Shown: piece by piece, positions 53,741-64,000 of the stretch
Position numbering within the stretch: the stretch's first letter is position 1
How the letters are laid out: every line of letters begins with the position of its first letter
Assembly: GCA_029204225.1 (NCBI GenBank)
Contig: CM055113.1
Span: 1,279,973 to 1,343,972 of the forward strand
Source of the DNA: Diphasiastrum complanatum
Lineage: Eukaryota > Streptophyta > Lycopodiopsida > Lycopodiales > Lycopodiaceae
Reading direction: 5' to 3'
Length of the DNA: 64,000 bases
Notes under the pieces: model-generated
Told to the model about the DNA's origin: nothing
The model's database searches: none
Seen by the model: the letters and a program-made list of their open reading frames with translations, nothing else
Position numbers and translations under genes: made by a program

Positions 53741-54480
53741 TGGGTTTTTCCTCAAAGAGGAAAGACTAGGATCCTCTTCAGAGATTGGCAACAAGTTGGA
53801 TCGAGCCATAATCCTAGCAGATGGGAAGCAAAGTGTTGGAAAGGTTTTCTGTCCGAAGAACTCTACTCTAAGTCCGATCAGCTGATTTTATAAGTGGAGT
53901 GGAACTATCACACACACCTCTCTCTTGGGGCGAATTTTGAATGAAAGTTGATCAAAACGGGAGCAAATTCAAGGTGACCTAGCCATACTCACACGAGGAG
54001 ACTGGCAAACTTTGGACCTAATAAGTTGACAAGTTTTTGTTGTGGAAAGGAAAGTTTGTTATAGGCTTTCTCTGGACCAGCAATGATGAGGAAACATATG
54101 AGTACGTTGGCTTGTGTTACGTGTAAGGCAGCTGATCAATGAAGGAACTGTGAAAGTTGAGTCTTGCATGAGAGATTTGGTATTTCGAACGGACGCTAAG
54201 GGGCAGTTTGCATTGAGATCGGACTAGTGCAAACTCTGGGTGCATGTGTCTGATTCAAAGAGATCTACTTGAAGCCAAGCTCGATGTACACTTCTTGTTT
54301 TGACTGTGAGGCAACTGACCAGTGATGGAATTGTGAAAGTCAAGTTTTGCGCGACGGACATGGTGCTTCAAACAAACGCGAAGAGATAGTTCGGATGCGG
54401 ATCAAACTGGTGCGACCCTTTGGCTTTCCACGAGGTCAATGGTTACATTTGGGCTGATTCAAAGAGTTACTTCAAGCTAA
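53741..54480 (+). other. Family A internal stretch without ORF
   Basis: 740 bases upstream of the zinc-knuckle region; no frame above 60 codons and no motif. Bases from about 54250 on are the start of the inverted-repeat arm that returns at 56918-58058. Confidence 0.5.
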
Positions 54481-55368
54481 GTGAGAGGTGCATTGCGGAG
54501 TACTGAAGCTTTGCCTACCTTAAAGAGCCAAGACGGAAAAGTATCAAGATCAGGCTGGGACAAGGAGAGAAATCAAGATGCAGAAGCAACAAGGCACGGA
54601 GTGGACCAGAAAGTGGGCAATCAAACGATAAATCCTTTGGCTCAGGGAGCCTTGATACGTGTGCGGAACTGAACAAATCTGGAGCTCATGGAGCTCAGCA
54701 CAAAGTGCATCAAGGACAAATCAGGAGCTCAAAGGAGTTCCAAAGTCGAAAGTCAGAAGCGACAGGGCGAACATTTCAAAGAAAGGCCTCTGTCACCAGT
54801 TAATAAGGTTCTCGGGTTTTACGAAAGCGATATCAAATCTACGCTTTTCCCAGACAAAGATATATTTTCAAGTTATGTAATTTTTCAATACAAAGAGCTG
54901 AGCCTCCCACTTGTGGTGTGCCAGCTTCAATGTTAATAAACTAACAATCAAGTGGCTCATGTAAACCTGACCGTAGTAAAGCAAAAATCATCACTCCAAT
55001 CTGAGCAACAACAGTGGTATGGTTCGGAAGAGCCATTTGTCGATCTAGCAATCAATGAATATTATGCAACCTACACTACACAGCCTCAAGGTCATGGAGG
55101 TAGGATCTATGGCTGCTACAGATGCGGCGAAGGCCACCGAATTGAAAAATGTCCTTATAAAAGAAAGTATACGACTTTTTGTCGAGAATGCAGATATGGG
55201 CATTGCTACAATTATTACCCAATTAAACCTAGAACAAGTGCACCCTTGAATTTAATCTCAGTGCAACCAATAGCAATTCCAGGGAGGACACCACAAGAAA
55301 AGCAAAACTCCCATGTTCTAGTGCTGGCAATTACACGAGCACAGAAATGGAAGGGAGTGGCTCCATGA
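54481..55368 (+). pseudogene. Family A gag-like region with two zinc knuckles
   Basis: Broken frames 54481-54672 and 54688-54936 (SPVNKVLGFYESDIKSTLFP) lead into the best ORF, 54952-55368 (138 codons, MAHVNLTVVKQKSSLQSEQQ). It holds CYRCGEGHRIEKCPYKRKYT, a CCHC knuckle, followed by FCRECRYGHCYNYYP, a second Cys/His cluster. Gag knuckles bind element RNA; the position before protease sequence in the continuation at 60184 fits gag. The long helical capsid part is not visible. Confidence 0.65.
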
Positions 55369-55475
55369 CCAACATCATCAATATCAATGGTCGATGATCA
55401 ACCCACAACAACAAGACCATATCCTAATGTGAGAGAAGAAGAAAGACAATACCAACAGATATACCATTGGATATA
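55369..55475 (+). mobile_element. Family A internal, continuing to a junction
   Basis: Reads ..caagaccatatcctaatgtg..ataccattggatataggа and is cut at about 55476 by a minus-strand LTR piece. The natural continuation is found at 60184-60250 and beyond. Confidence 0.65.
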
Positions 55476-55596
55476 GGATTCTGGTCACAGTAGCGCCGGG
55501 AGCGGCGCCGGGAGCAGCAGGGGCACTGCTGGCACCGGTGACATAGCTAACGCCGATGGCGCCGAAAGTAAAGCTTGTAAAGGTAGCTTTACAACA
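55476..55596 (-). repeat. LTR family A, minus strand, 120-bp end piece
   Basis: Only the GGCGCC-rich LTR start is present, ending correctly at agctttacaaca. It abuts the plus-strand LTR at 55597 head to head. Confidence 0.8.
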
Positions 55597-56758
55597 TATG
55601 TCCCCGGTGCTAGCAGCGCCCCTGCTGCTCTCGGCGCCACTGTGACCAGAATCCAGCCGGCGCCAAGTTCCTATGGCTGAAAATCTTTGATCGGTTCTAG
55701 CGGAGTCCAGAGAGCTCAGATCGATGTGCAATCACCTCACACGATCTAGGCATGATTAAAGGAAGCCTGGGGATCAATAAAATCTAGAGAGAGAAAATGA
55801 CTTTCTAGAAATAGAAAATCCTAGAGAGAGAAAAACGTGCTTTACCACCTTGGATAGAGTGCTTGGTATGAGGGGGGGGGGATCACACCAATACTATAGG
55901 GGATTGCGGATTGCGACTCAGGGCGAGCTCCAACCAAGTCTCAACCTCCCTTGTTGGAATGTTCTCATGGCTCTCGCCTTGGCATGCTAGCGCCCCGGAG
56001 ACTAGGTTCGGTCACACACTTGAAATATAACCTTCTCAGATTTATCAATAAAGTGGGATTTTTCTCAAACTGACTCTGATTACCTTCTGGATTTCAGTGT
56101 TCGGTAAAAGCGCCAGTTGTAAGGCTGCTTCCAAATTTTAAGTTGGCATATAGTTGAGGGTCATATCCCGGGACGCCAGCGGTATGCCGTCGGGACCATT
56201 CGGTCCGTGGCGCCAGCGGTATGCTGTCAGGACCATTTGGTCCAGGAACTGGTTGTTTCCATATCTGTCGCGGCTTGTGGTTCTAAGTGTTCCTTGCATG
56301 AACGTGAATGGGTTATGCTCTTGGGGAACGGGCTCTAACCTGTCGGCTGAGTTGGACGGCTTGCTTGGGTGGAAGTTACCTTTTTATGGCTGTCCAGTCT
56401 GGCATGGCGCCAGGTTGGCTTCCAGCGCTCGTGACGAAGCTTTTAGTTGGTTAAGTCTGATGTAAGTCCGACCGCTTGCTTGGAATGGATGTTACTCGTT
56501 TGTAATGAAGCTTCGACTTGGTTAAGTTTGATGTATGTCGGGCGGCTTGCTTGGAGGGAAGTCACCCACATCGGGACCCCCGATTTGGCATGGCGCGAGG
56601 TTGGATCTCAATGTTGGTTTTCGGAACTTCAAGTTGGTTAAGTCTGATCATTGTTGGCGAGTTGGCTGCTTGTATGTGAAGTGGGTTTGGATAGCAAGAG
56701 TTGAAGGCTGGGAAGCTAAGTCGTGGTTCCCGGCTCCCTTTGGGATGCCTGCGCTACA
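55597..56758 (+). repeat. LTR family A, plus strand, near complete
   Basis: Starts tatgtccccggtgcta, lacking only about the first 60 bases, and ends GCGCTACA at 56758 before a PBS (TGGTATCAGAGCCG at 56761). Confidence 0.88.
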
Positions 56759-56917
56759 TGTGGTATCAGAGCCGACTGGCCGGTCAGCTTCGCGGATCTT
56801 ACGAAAATGGCCACGTTCTGGTGTTCATCAAGACAACTGTTGTGCAAGGTGTTGCCCACAGTGTAAGCACGGGTGCGTCCACGGTCGGGGTGGTCGGCAG
56901 AACCGGGGACTGTGGGT
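56759..56917 (+). mobile_element. Family A leader start, truncated
   Basis: PBS and the first hairpin motif (about 56847-56872) are present. The sequence then switches at about 56917 to the minus strand of the gag-like region. Confidence 0.75.
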
Positions 56918-58058
56918 TGATCATCGACCATTGATATTGATGATGTTGGTCATGGAGCCACTCCCTTCCATTTCTGTGCTCGTGTAATTGCCAACACTAG
57001 AACATGGGAGTTTTGCTTTTCTTGTGGTGTCCTCCCTGGAATTGCTATTGGTTGCACTGAAATTAAATTCAAGGGTGCACTTGTTCTAGGTTTAATTGGG
57101 TAATGATTGAAGCAATGCCCATATCTGCATTCTCGACAAAAAGTCGTATACTTTCTTTTATAAGGACATTTTTCAATTCGGTGGCCTTCGCCGCATTTGT
57201 AGCAGTCATAGATCCTACCTCCATGACCTTGAGGCTGTGTAGTGTAGGTTGCATAATATTCATTGATTGCTAGATCGACAAATGGCTCTTCTGAACCATA
57301 CCACTGTTGTTGCTCAGATTGGAGTGATGATTTTTGCTTTACTACGGTCAGGTTTACATGAGCCACTTGATTGTTAGTTTATTAACATTGAAGCTGGCAC
57401 ACCACAGGTCGGAGGCTCAGCTCTTTGTACTGGAAAATTACATAACTTGAAAATATATCTTTGTCTGGGAAAAGCGTAGATTTGATATCGCTTTCGTAAA
57501 ACCCGAGGACCTTATTAACTGGTGACAGAGGCCTTTCTTTGAAATGTTCGCCCTGTCGCTTCTGACTTTCGACTTTGGAACTCCTTTGAGCTCCTGATTT
57601 GTCCTTGATGCACTTTGTGTTGAGCTCCATGAGCTCCAGATTTGTTCAGTTCCGCACAGGTATCAAAGCCAAAGGATTTATCGTTTGATTGCCCACTTTA
57701 TGGTCCACTCCGTGCCTTGTTGCTTCTGCATCTTGATTTCTCTCCTTCTCCCAGCCTGATCTTGATACTTTTCCATCTTGGCTCTTTAAGGTAGGCAAAG
57801 CTTCAGTACTCCGCAATGCACCTCTCACTTAGCTTGAAGTAGCTCTTGAATCAGCCCAAATGTAACCATTGACCTCGTGGAAAGCCAAAGGGTCACACCA
57901 GTTTGATCCGCATCCAAACTATCTCTTCGCGTTTGTTTGAAGCACCATGTCCGTCGTGCAAAACTTGACTTTCACAATTCCATCACTGGTCAGTTGCCTC
58001 ACAGTCAAAACAAGAAGTGTACATCGAGCTTGGCTTCAAGTAGCTCTCTTTGAATCAG
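56918..58058 (-). pseudogene. Second gag-like region of family A, inverted
   Basis: This is the inverse of 54250-55400 with few differences. Minus-strand ORF 57366-56950 (138 codons) has the same start and CYKCGEGHRIEKCPYKRKYT knuckle; one difference is CFNHYP for CYNYYP. ORFs 57630-57382 and 57828-57646 match those at 54481-54936. The arm ends at about 58058, where 62 bases of the B LTR begin at a shared gg. Confidence 0.7.
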
Positions 58059-58132
58059 GGAGTGTCACCCCTTAGAGTCTTACAGGGCACGTTGGGTGCA
58101 CCTGAGTCAGCATTACAACATCCTCCCCTCGT
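58059..58132 (-). repeat. Element B 3' LTR end and PPT
   Basis: 62 bases of B LTR (ggagtgtcaccccttag to ttacaaca, 58120) plus the PPT complement tcctcccctcg. It matches 3638-3710. Confidence 0.8.
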
Positions 58133-58361
58133 TTGAAAAAGCTGATGTCCTCATCAGGGCCAAACTAGACCTAGGACGTATGGCACGGGCTTAATTCACC
58201 GGCCTTAACAACTTTGAATTACAAAATACATTGGCAGTAGCACAGGAAAAGTGTAGATAAAGTTCACTTACGTAAAACCTGTGTAAAGCTGCAAGTGATC
58301 TATTGACAAACTTAAGAAAAATACCGGGAAGTTCCTTGAACTTCAGAATGGCCATGAATGT

Positions 58362-59412
58362 TTATGTAAGAGGCATGCCGCCAGGTAGTGCTTTGTGTGC
58401 CGATCTGGGAAAACGGCTATTGCGTTGGTTCTTCAGCAGATAATCTGCTAGTACTTCAGGGGCTCCCTCCTTAATTTTGTCTTCGTACTCCCAAGAAGCC
58501 TCAATAAGTGGAGCCCGTAGCCACTTCACTAGATATTCACGTTGAACGCCAGTTCGCTTTCTATGTGTCAATATTTGTTCTGGTACAAGCTGCCTCTTCG
58601 TATCATCAAGTGCCGTTGGTGGGTGACGGAGTTCGTGTTGCCGATCAAATCGCTCATCTGGTTTGTACCGTTTGAGTAATGAGATATGAAACACATTGTG
58701 TATATCCAAGCTGGATGGCAGCGCTAATCGGTAAGCCACTGGGTTGATCTTCTTGGTGACATAATATGGTCCCGCATAAGATCGAGCGAACTTATGAGAA
58801 AAACATTTTGGTAACACAATGTTCTTTGTGTTCAGCCATACTTGATCACCTTCCTCAAATTCCAGTTCTCGTCGATGTGGGTTTACGTCAGCTGCCATAC
58901 TCCTTTGTGACTGCTCTAAAAATGCCTTCACCTCTGTCAGCTTTGTGTGCCACTCATTGATGAATTCCTCTACAGTGGGTACTGGTGTTTCCTGCACGCC
59001 TGTAAGAAAAGAGCTTGGAACAATCGGTAGCCGACCATTGCTTATCTCGAAGGGTGCCCTTCCAGTAGATCTGTTCACTTGGTTGTTATGTGCAAACTCG
59101 AGAAAATCCAAGTAGTTGACCCAATCGGATTGGTCCCAAGCGACATAATTTCATAAATATTGTTCAGTCTGTCGATTGACTCGCTCCGTTTGCCCATCTG
59201 TCTGAGGGTGATATGCAGTACTGAAACTCAATCCGGTTCCCACGAGGCAAAATAGACAAGTCCAAAACTTTCCGACCTTGGTGTTTCGGTCAGAAATAAT
59301 CGTTCTAGGCAGGCCGTGGTATTTGAAAACACATTTGAAAAATAACCTTGCCACTTCTTCAGCTGTCATTGAACTTTTAGTTGGTACTAGATGAACTTGC
59401 TTTGAAAACCGA
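58362..59412 (-). pseudogene. Element B integrase end with intact chromodomain
   Basis: Minus-strand pieces 59412-59151 (KQVHLVPTKSSMTAEEVARL, YHGLPRTIISDRNTK, NFSTAYHPQTDGQTER-type core with second D and E) and 59111-58362 (249 codons). The latter has the GPYYV/NPVAYRL fold and then QREYLVKWLRAP and EASWEYED, a chromodomain, ending GGMPLT. It is about 95 percent alike to 4120-4990 by eye but keeps the CAA codon that is TAA in copy 1. It is cut at 59412, where A leader sequence begins; the ORF start MERTISGVIFYD comes from that junction. Confidence 0.85.
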
Positions 59413-60183
59413 TCATAGAAGATCACCCCTGAAATTGTCCTTTCCAACTTTTGACTTCCTGCTTGCGTCTGGTGGGCGTTGTCGCAAATGAAACTAACCC
59501 AAGAAACAGGCTAGCCATCCATCCTTTGCAATCATTGAGTTGTTTCGTTGTCGTTCACGTTCGAGTACTTGAACTGCAAATTCTATAGTCCTCTCTGTTT
59601 GATGGTATCAGCCTTCAAAAGAAATGGTTCCTTCTCGAGCCATCAGCTCCTTGTATCACAAGCAATCATGCAAACCAGGCAAAGCACGAGTACTAAGACT
59701 CACCATGAATACATACAAGTAAGACACTCAGGCATGTTTACTAACAAGTAACGAAGACAAGGTCCCCCTTTGAGATGGTCCTGCCAACGGACCTTTGCCT
59801 GGCCGCGGCCATACAAATCAATCACAAAATCAGCCCACATAGGACACCCCTCCAACTATCCGTGCTTTCACCATTAAGCAGCTCATTGCCTCAGTCACGC
59901 CCCACCACTTTTTGGTCCATAGCCCTTATAGCTAAACGATCGGCAGCTATCCCGCACCGGCAGCTAACCACCCGTGCTTTACACCCGAATTCGAGCAGCA
60001 TCTCTGTATCAATGGTTAACCCGTACAGTTCGAATATGTCGCCCCGCACCCCACAAGGTACAGACCGTGCTTTCACCTCCCTAGGCAGCACTTTGCCTCA
60101 TCCGTCCTACGTGCAGACAACGCCAGGCCCGAACCGCAAGAATTGACCGTTCTTACACCTCAAGGGCAGCACCTTGACTCATC
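59413..60183 (-). mobile_element. Family A leader, minus strand
   Basis: Matches 580-1350 on the minus strand, with hairpin motifs at about 60170-59855 (motif 5 slightly changed, agcagctc). It is bounded by B sequence on the left and plus-strand A pol sequence on the right, so both ends are rearrangement junctions. Confidence 0.75.
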
Positions 60184-60990
60184 GACAAGACCATATCCTA
60201 ATGTGAGAGAAGAAGAAAGACAATACCAACAGATATACCATTGGTTATAGGACGCAAAGTCAGAGGAAGCAACATGAGCAAGAGAACAACCAGCAGCACC
60301 TCTACCATCAGAAGTATCAACACCACCAATCAACTCTCCATTGCAAATAGATCACAAACCATTGTTTACACCATCACGCAGTACCATTTCACATGGGTGA
60401 GCTTGAGGTTCCAGAATCAGGAGTGCTCACAAGCTAGCTAACTGCATGGACATATCCTTTGGAGAACTCTTGCGAATGACACCACAAGCTAAAAGCATTC
60501 TGACAGATTTGCCCAACTCAGAGTTGGAACAAACTACAAGGGAGCCCTTATACTGTGCGGGCTACGAAGGAACAAGCAATGTCCTCCATATTGGGGCAAA
60601 GTGGAAAAGTAAAGAGCACAATATAATCTTGCCAATCAAGCACAAAAGATTTGAGGACGCAGCAGCAGTGGTAGATGGAGGTCAAGTGTAAATTTGATCT
60701 CCACTATCTTGTGTAAGCGTAATGGAGATTGTAAGGATTGAAACCAGCAAAATTTGTCACCAAACTGGTAGATCAATCCTGTGTAAAGTCAAAGGGTATA
60801 CTTGATGACATTTCGGTAAAAATAGCAGGAATGTAGCTCATAATTACCTTCACAATTATGGACATACCAGAGTCCCCTTGTACCTACCACATTTTACTAG
60901 GAAGACCTTGGTTGAGGATCGCGCAATGGTTCACAACTAGAGAATTGGAAAGCTTACCTTTCAAAATAGAGAGCAGGCTGTAAAGGTCGA
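60184..60990 (+). pseudogene. Family A protease region, decayed
   Basis: Opens with the same bases as 55405-55470, so it is the continuation of the gag-like region. An 81-codon ORF (60446-60691: MDISFGELLRMTPQAKSILT, then AAAVVDGGQV) fits the start of a plant gypsy protease. About 170 bases on, a frame reads TYHILLGRPWLRIAQWF, the second protease motif. Frames are broken between them. Confidence 0.6.
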
Positions 60991-61979
60991 CCCAACCACA
61001 TGGGCGGTTAAACCAAGTACATGAAAAGTTGATGACAGATCGTCCACCACCGATCACACAATTGATCGCCCAAGGCAGGCCAACGGAGGTCACTACGACT
61101 CTGAAACAGATATCATGAGATGGACAGACGCGTTGGCAACAGTTGATTGTATGACTGGGCATGCTTGTCAACTTAATTCAGATCCATAACCCAACACATC
61201 TTCACCGAAGTTCTATACCATGGACACAACAATTACTTTCAGGGTGAATATGATCAATGTAGCATTGTTGTCTACATAAACTATTGAGAACTCTGTGGAC
61301 GATGATTTAGTCCCTTGGAAATATGCTTTTACCTACAACAAGGAGATTGAGCTGACTGACGAGCAAGTCCTCCAACATATGGACCCAGATCGCTATGGAA
61401 TGAGGAAAGTACCAGCTTAACCACCTCAAAGATCATCCATGGCGAAGATTTCCTAGGTAGATCCACAAAAGACACTAATGACTAAGAAAAACCAAATCAA
61501 ACAATGCTACAGTCAAGTGATCCGAGTGCTCTACCAGAAAAAACAATAGCCACAATGAATATTGATATTCACAAAGTAAATATCAACCCAGTTCCCAAGA
61601 TAGAGAACAAGGATGAATCCAACTACTTGAATAAAAAAGAAAAAAAGAAAGTGTTGGACTCCTTAAAGTCAATCCGGTTGGAACCAGATACATCGTCGAC
61701 ATCAAATGGTTGGAAGTGCAAAGATTGCAAGTCGGGCTAAGACCAACGTGCTGAAGAATGAATCTCGCCGAACACCAGTATAGGAGATGCTAGAAACCTT
61801 CAAGAACTATACCTTGGATGACGTGGTAATCATGATGCCGCAAGCTCAAAGAGAATGTGATCAAAATCAGAAACCAGAGAAATAAGTCTTCAAAGGACCT
61901 ACACGGATACAACCTATGAATCTAGTTGAGCCAGGTGAAGAAGAGAAGATCGTATATGTGGGAGAACAACAGACACCCA
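60991..61979 (+). pseudogene. Linker between protease and RT of family A
   Basis: Several short frames, none above 80 codons. A 78-codon one (61504-61740, KENKDESNYLNKKEKK-like charged) is unremarkable. Just before 61980 a frame reads IVYVGEQQTPT, a common lead-in to plant gypsy RT. Confidence 0.4.
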
Positions 61980-62600
61980 CCTAATTTAAAAGCCTACGTG
62001 CATTATTGGTGAAATACAAATATTGCTTCGCATGGAATTACAAAGATCTGAAGGGTATACCACCATCGACATACCATACCCTTGGTGGATGGAATAGTCC
62101 CCAAGGTGAGCTGCTCCTATTGCTACAATCCTAGCTACACCAAATTGGTCAAGCAGGAGTTGCAGAAGTTACTTGATGCCGATTTCATTTATGAAATCGA
62201 AAACATAGAATGGGTATCAACGATAGTCATGGTACCCAAGAAGAATGGCAAAATGCTAATTTGTGTGAACCTGAAGGCGTTAAATGTAGTTACAAAGAAA
62301 CATCATTTTCCCTTACCATGTACGGAAACACAAGGTGTGCATCACTGAAGCCTCCCTTGAAGCCATAGGGATATCATCAGGCACCCAGTCCTCAACCATA
62401 AGCATGCCAAGAACGTCATTAAACCCTTTATTGACACGACCATTGAGTTGTACTGGACCAATGATGGCTATTTCCTAGAGTCTATCTAAGATCTCACCAT
62501 CCACATGCGGCTGCGTAGCTTCTGAAAAACTTCCTAGTGGTTGGCAACCTCAAGAAGGAGTGCATTTTCTCGCAAATCCTACACCGCATAGTTGAGTCCA
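61980..62600 (+). pseudogene. Family A reverse transcriptase remnant
   Basis: Frames read LRALLVKYKYCFAWNYKDLK, then (62082-62348) VKQELQKLLDADFIYEIENI and WVSTIVMVPKKNGKMLICVN with LNVVTKKHHFPLP, classic gypsy RT fingers. The YxDD region is destroyed (YWTNDGYFLESI at about 62455). The palm between them is deleted. This shows that family A was a gypsy lineage with its own pol, distinct from B. Confidence 0.7.
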
Positions 62601-63356
62601 TTTGACAAGAAACCATTGGAGTTGTACAATAGGTTTAAAACGGTTTTTGGTGAGTTAAAGAGAGCCATCAACGGTAACACCAAGCAATAATTTGTTGTTG
62701 GCGCTCTGTTGTCCACCATTTTTACTTTTTACTTGGTTAATAAGATCCATGGGTTTGTTTCAGAGACATGTTTGTCTACGAAGATGTGGAATCTGCCGAA
62801 TCTTCCAGACAAGCATCTAGTCACCAACGGGTACACAACAAGGTTCTCATTTCTAGCTTGCCTTCTGTATCACGTCGCCGCACTAGACAACCATCGTCAA
62901 TTGCCACTGCTGCCACTTGCTCTGCACTTCTTACTCCCCCATCCACTAATGCTTCCCTAGCCTCCACTTCCTCTCAGAGTCAGTCTGTGACTGTTGGATC
63001 CACAGTTCCATTCACAGCTGCCCAAGCCACCTCTCCCCCAGACACTCAAGCTACTTCACCAAACACACATGCTTTCATGGATATGTTCGATGATTCTTGA
63101 TCCCTTGGAGGTAAAAGAAACTTTTGTGATGCCTCAGAGCCCTGGACTCTTTGAACTCCAATCCCCTAGAAGAGGATTCAAACAAGTCCATGATAGTGCT
63201 AATGTTTTTTATTCATCGTTTTCAATTGATCACGAAGATCAAGCAGATCAGGAACCAGACACCATTCGGGTCGTCCATGCAGTTAAATTACTAAAGCAAT
63301 TCGATGCCACAGTACCTGAAGTTTATGAAAAAGAAAATACCTTTGAGGAAGAAGAG
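62601..63356 (+). other. Unrecognised ORFs, possible host gene piece
   Basis: After an intron-like end (ttgtttcag, about 62761) a frame from 62768 reads MFVYEDVESAESSRQASSHQ and a Ser/Thr/Pro-rich stretch ending MFDDS at 63100. A shifted frame (62994-63395) continues EVKETFVMPQSPGLFELQSP and HEDQADQEPDTIRVVHAVKL to EEEECEK and runs 39 bases into the LTR at 63357. Composition is protein-like; no family recognised. It may be a host gene fragment or transduced sequence. Confidence 0.35.
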
Positions 63357-64000
63357 TGTGAAAAATTGTCAACTAGTAGTATTTTCCTAACTTGAGATTT
63401 TGTAGGCCTATGGCCAAATAAAAGTTAGAGATAGGTTCATACATGTATGTAGAGGCCCAAAGTATGTGTACACTACTTTTGAGGTCACATTAATTAGAGG
63501 AGGTCGAGTGTGGAGCTCTTCTATTGGCTCATAATTTGGTGCATTCCTATTTGACCAAATTTCTAGGTATATGGGTGAATCCTATTGGACCCCAATTTTA
63601 GCCTATCATAAGACAAGTGGCCAAGAGGCACTATGGCTGCTATAAATAGCCATCTCCACGAGTATGTACATATCTCATTTTCATTCTATTGAATGAATGT
63701 TATGCTCTTTGAAGATCCATCTTCTTCTCTCTCACTTTTTTGTTCATATCTTGCATTCTAGCCACTAGAATTGTGATTTCTTTGTTGCTATGGCTTCACA
63801 CGTGTGAAATGCAGGTTGTAGGCTCTGAAGTACGGACAGGGACAGCAAGTTTCTGTTTGTGGAAGCTTATGATCAGATCTTGATGTTTAGTTGATGTTTA
63901 GTATGCTTAACATCACAATTTCTATCATTTTTTCAATCTAGATGTGCATAACTTCCATGGCCAAGATCTTTATGAAACTTTAGCATCTTTTGGATCTGAG
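63357..64000 (+). repeat. Copia-2 family LTR, plus strand, cut by window end
   Basis: TGTGAAAAATTGTCAACTAG onward is the reverse of 27553-28205; 644 of 653 bases are in the window. TATA box CTATAAATAG at 63640-63649. At least three differences from the copia-2 LTRs (for example acatatctc for acacatctc, gatcttgat for gattttgat). A purine run (GAGGAAGAAGAG) precedes it. Whether it is a 5' or 3' LTR depends on sequence beyond 64000. Confidence 0.93.

Noticed and set aside
59151-59447. Start MERTISGVIFYD taken as a novel N-terminus of integrase
   Set aside because: The first dozen residues come from the antisense A leader beyond the junction at about 59412.

Overview
This window looks like nuclear DNA of a land plant and is almost entirely transposable-element sequence. 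The plant signs are: Ty1/copia and Ty3/gypsy elements whose primer-binding sites match plant initiator-Met tRNA (TGGTATCAGAGC), a chromodomain-carrying gypsy element, an Athila/Tat-like relic with a TGGCGCCGTTG-type primer site, and an actin fragment that stops at a known plant actin intron position. I cannot name the species. No bacterial-type operon, CRISPR array, rRNA gene or functional tRNA gene was seen.

Region 1-11060 is a nest built from two related LTR families, called here A (long LTR of about 1.2 kb, rich in GGCGCC) and B (a chromovirus with 0.92 kb LTRs). A B element on the minus strand (2781-10305, TSD ggtc) sits inside an A LTR. An A solo LTR (8880-10124, TSD cttcc) in turn sits inside the 5' LTR of that B element. 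The B element lacks gag and has frameshifts and stops.

Region 11061-14229 holds non-LTR material: a tRNA-derived SINE-like insertion with 14-bp flanking repeats, an actin pseudogene fragment, a pair of nested palindromes, and a broken minus-strand gene with a TATA box. Copia-1 (14230-20202, minus, TSD atcct) landed just upstream of that TATA box. Region 20203-24600 is mostly noncoding with many microsatellites and a perfect 32-bp hairpin. Region 24604-26560 is an internally deleted Athila/Tat-like gypsy element.

Copia-2 (27553-33413, minus, TSD gacaa) is complete: 653-bp LTRs that look identical by eye, and one open frame of 1316 codons with every catalytic motif visible. It is the best candidate for a recently active element here. 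After it come minisatellites, another A solo LTR (34383-35614, TSD caacc), and a decayed coiled-coil protein gene of unknown family (35708-39278).

Region 40390-48045 is the least expected part. It carries two copies of a convergent two-gene module. The plus-strand gene has introns and looks like a DDE-type transposase of a family I cannot name. The minus-strand partner has a CPYC-type zinc-binding motif. Both copies are decayed, with different lesions, and share an intron position. Copia fragments lie between and after the copies.

Region 50040-62600 is a mosaic of A and B pieces in alternating orientation, with head-to-head LTR junctions, a 1.15-kb inverted repeat carrying a zinc-knuckle ORF, and decayed protease and reverse transcriptase remnants. 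The leader RNA regions of A and B share an array of five small hairpins. The window ends inside another copia-2-type LTR (63357-64000), which interrupts an unrecognised ORF.
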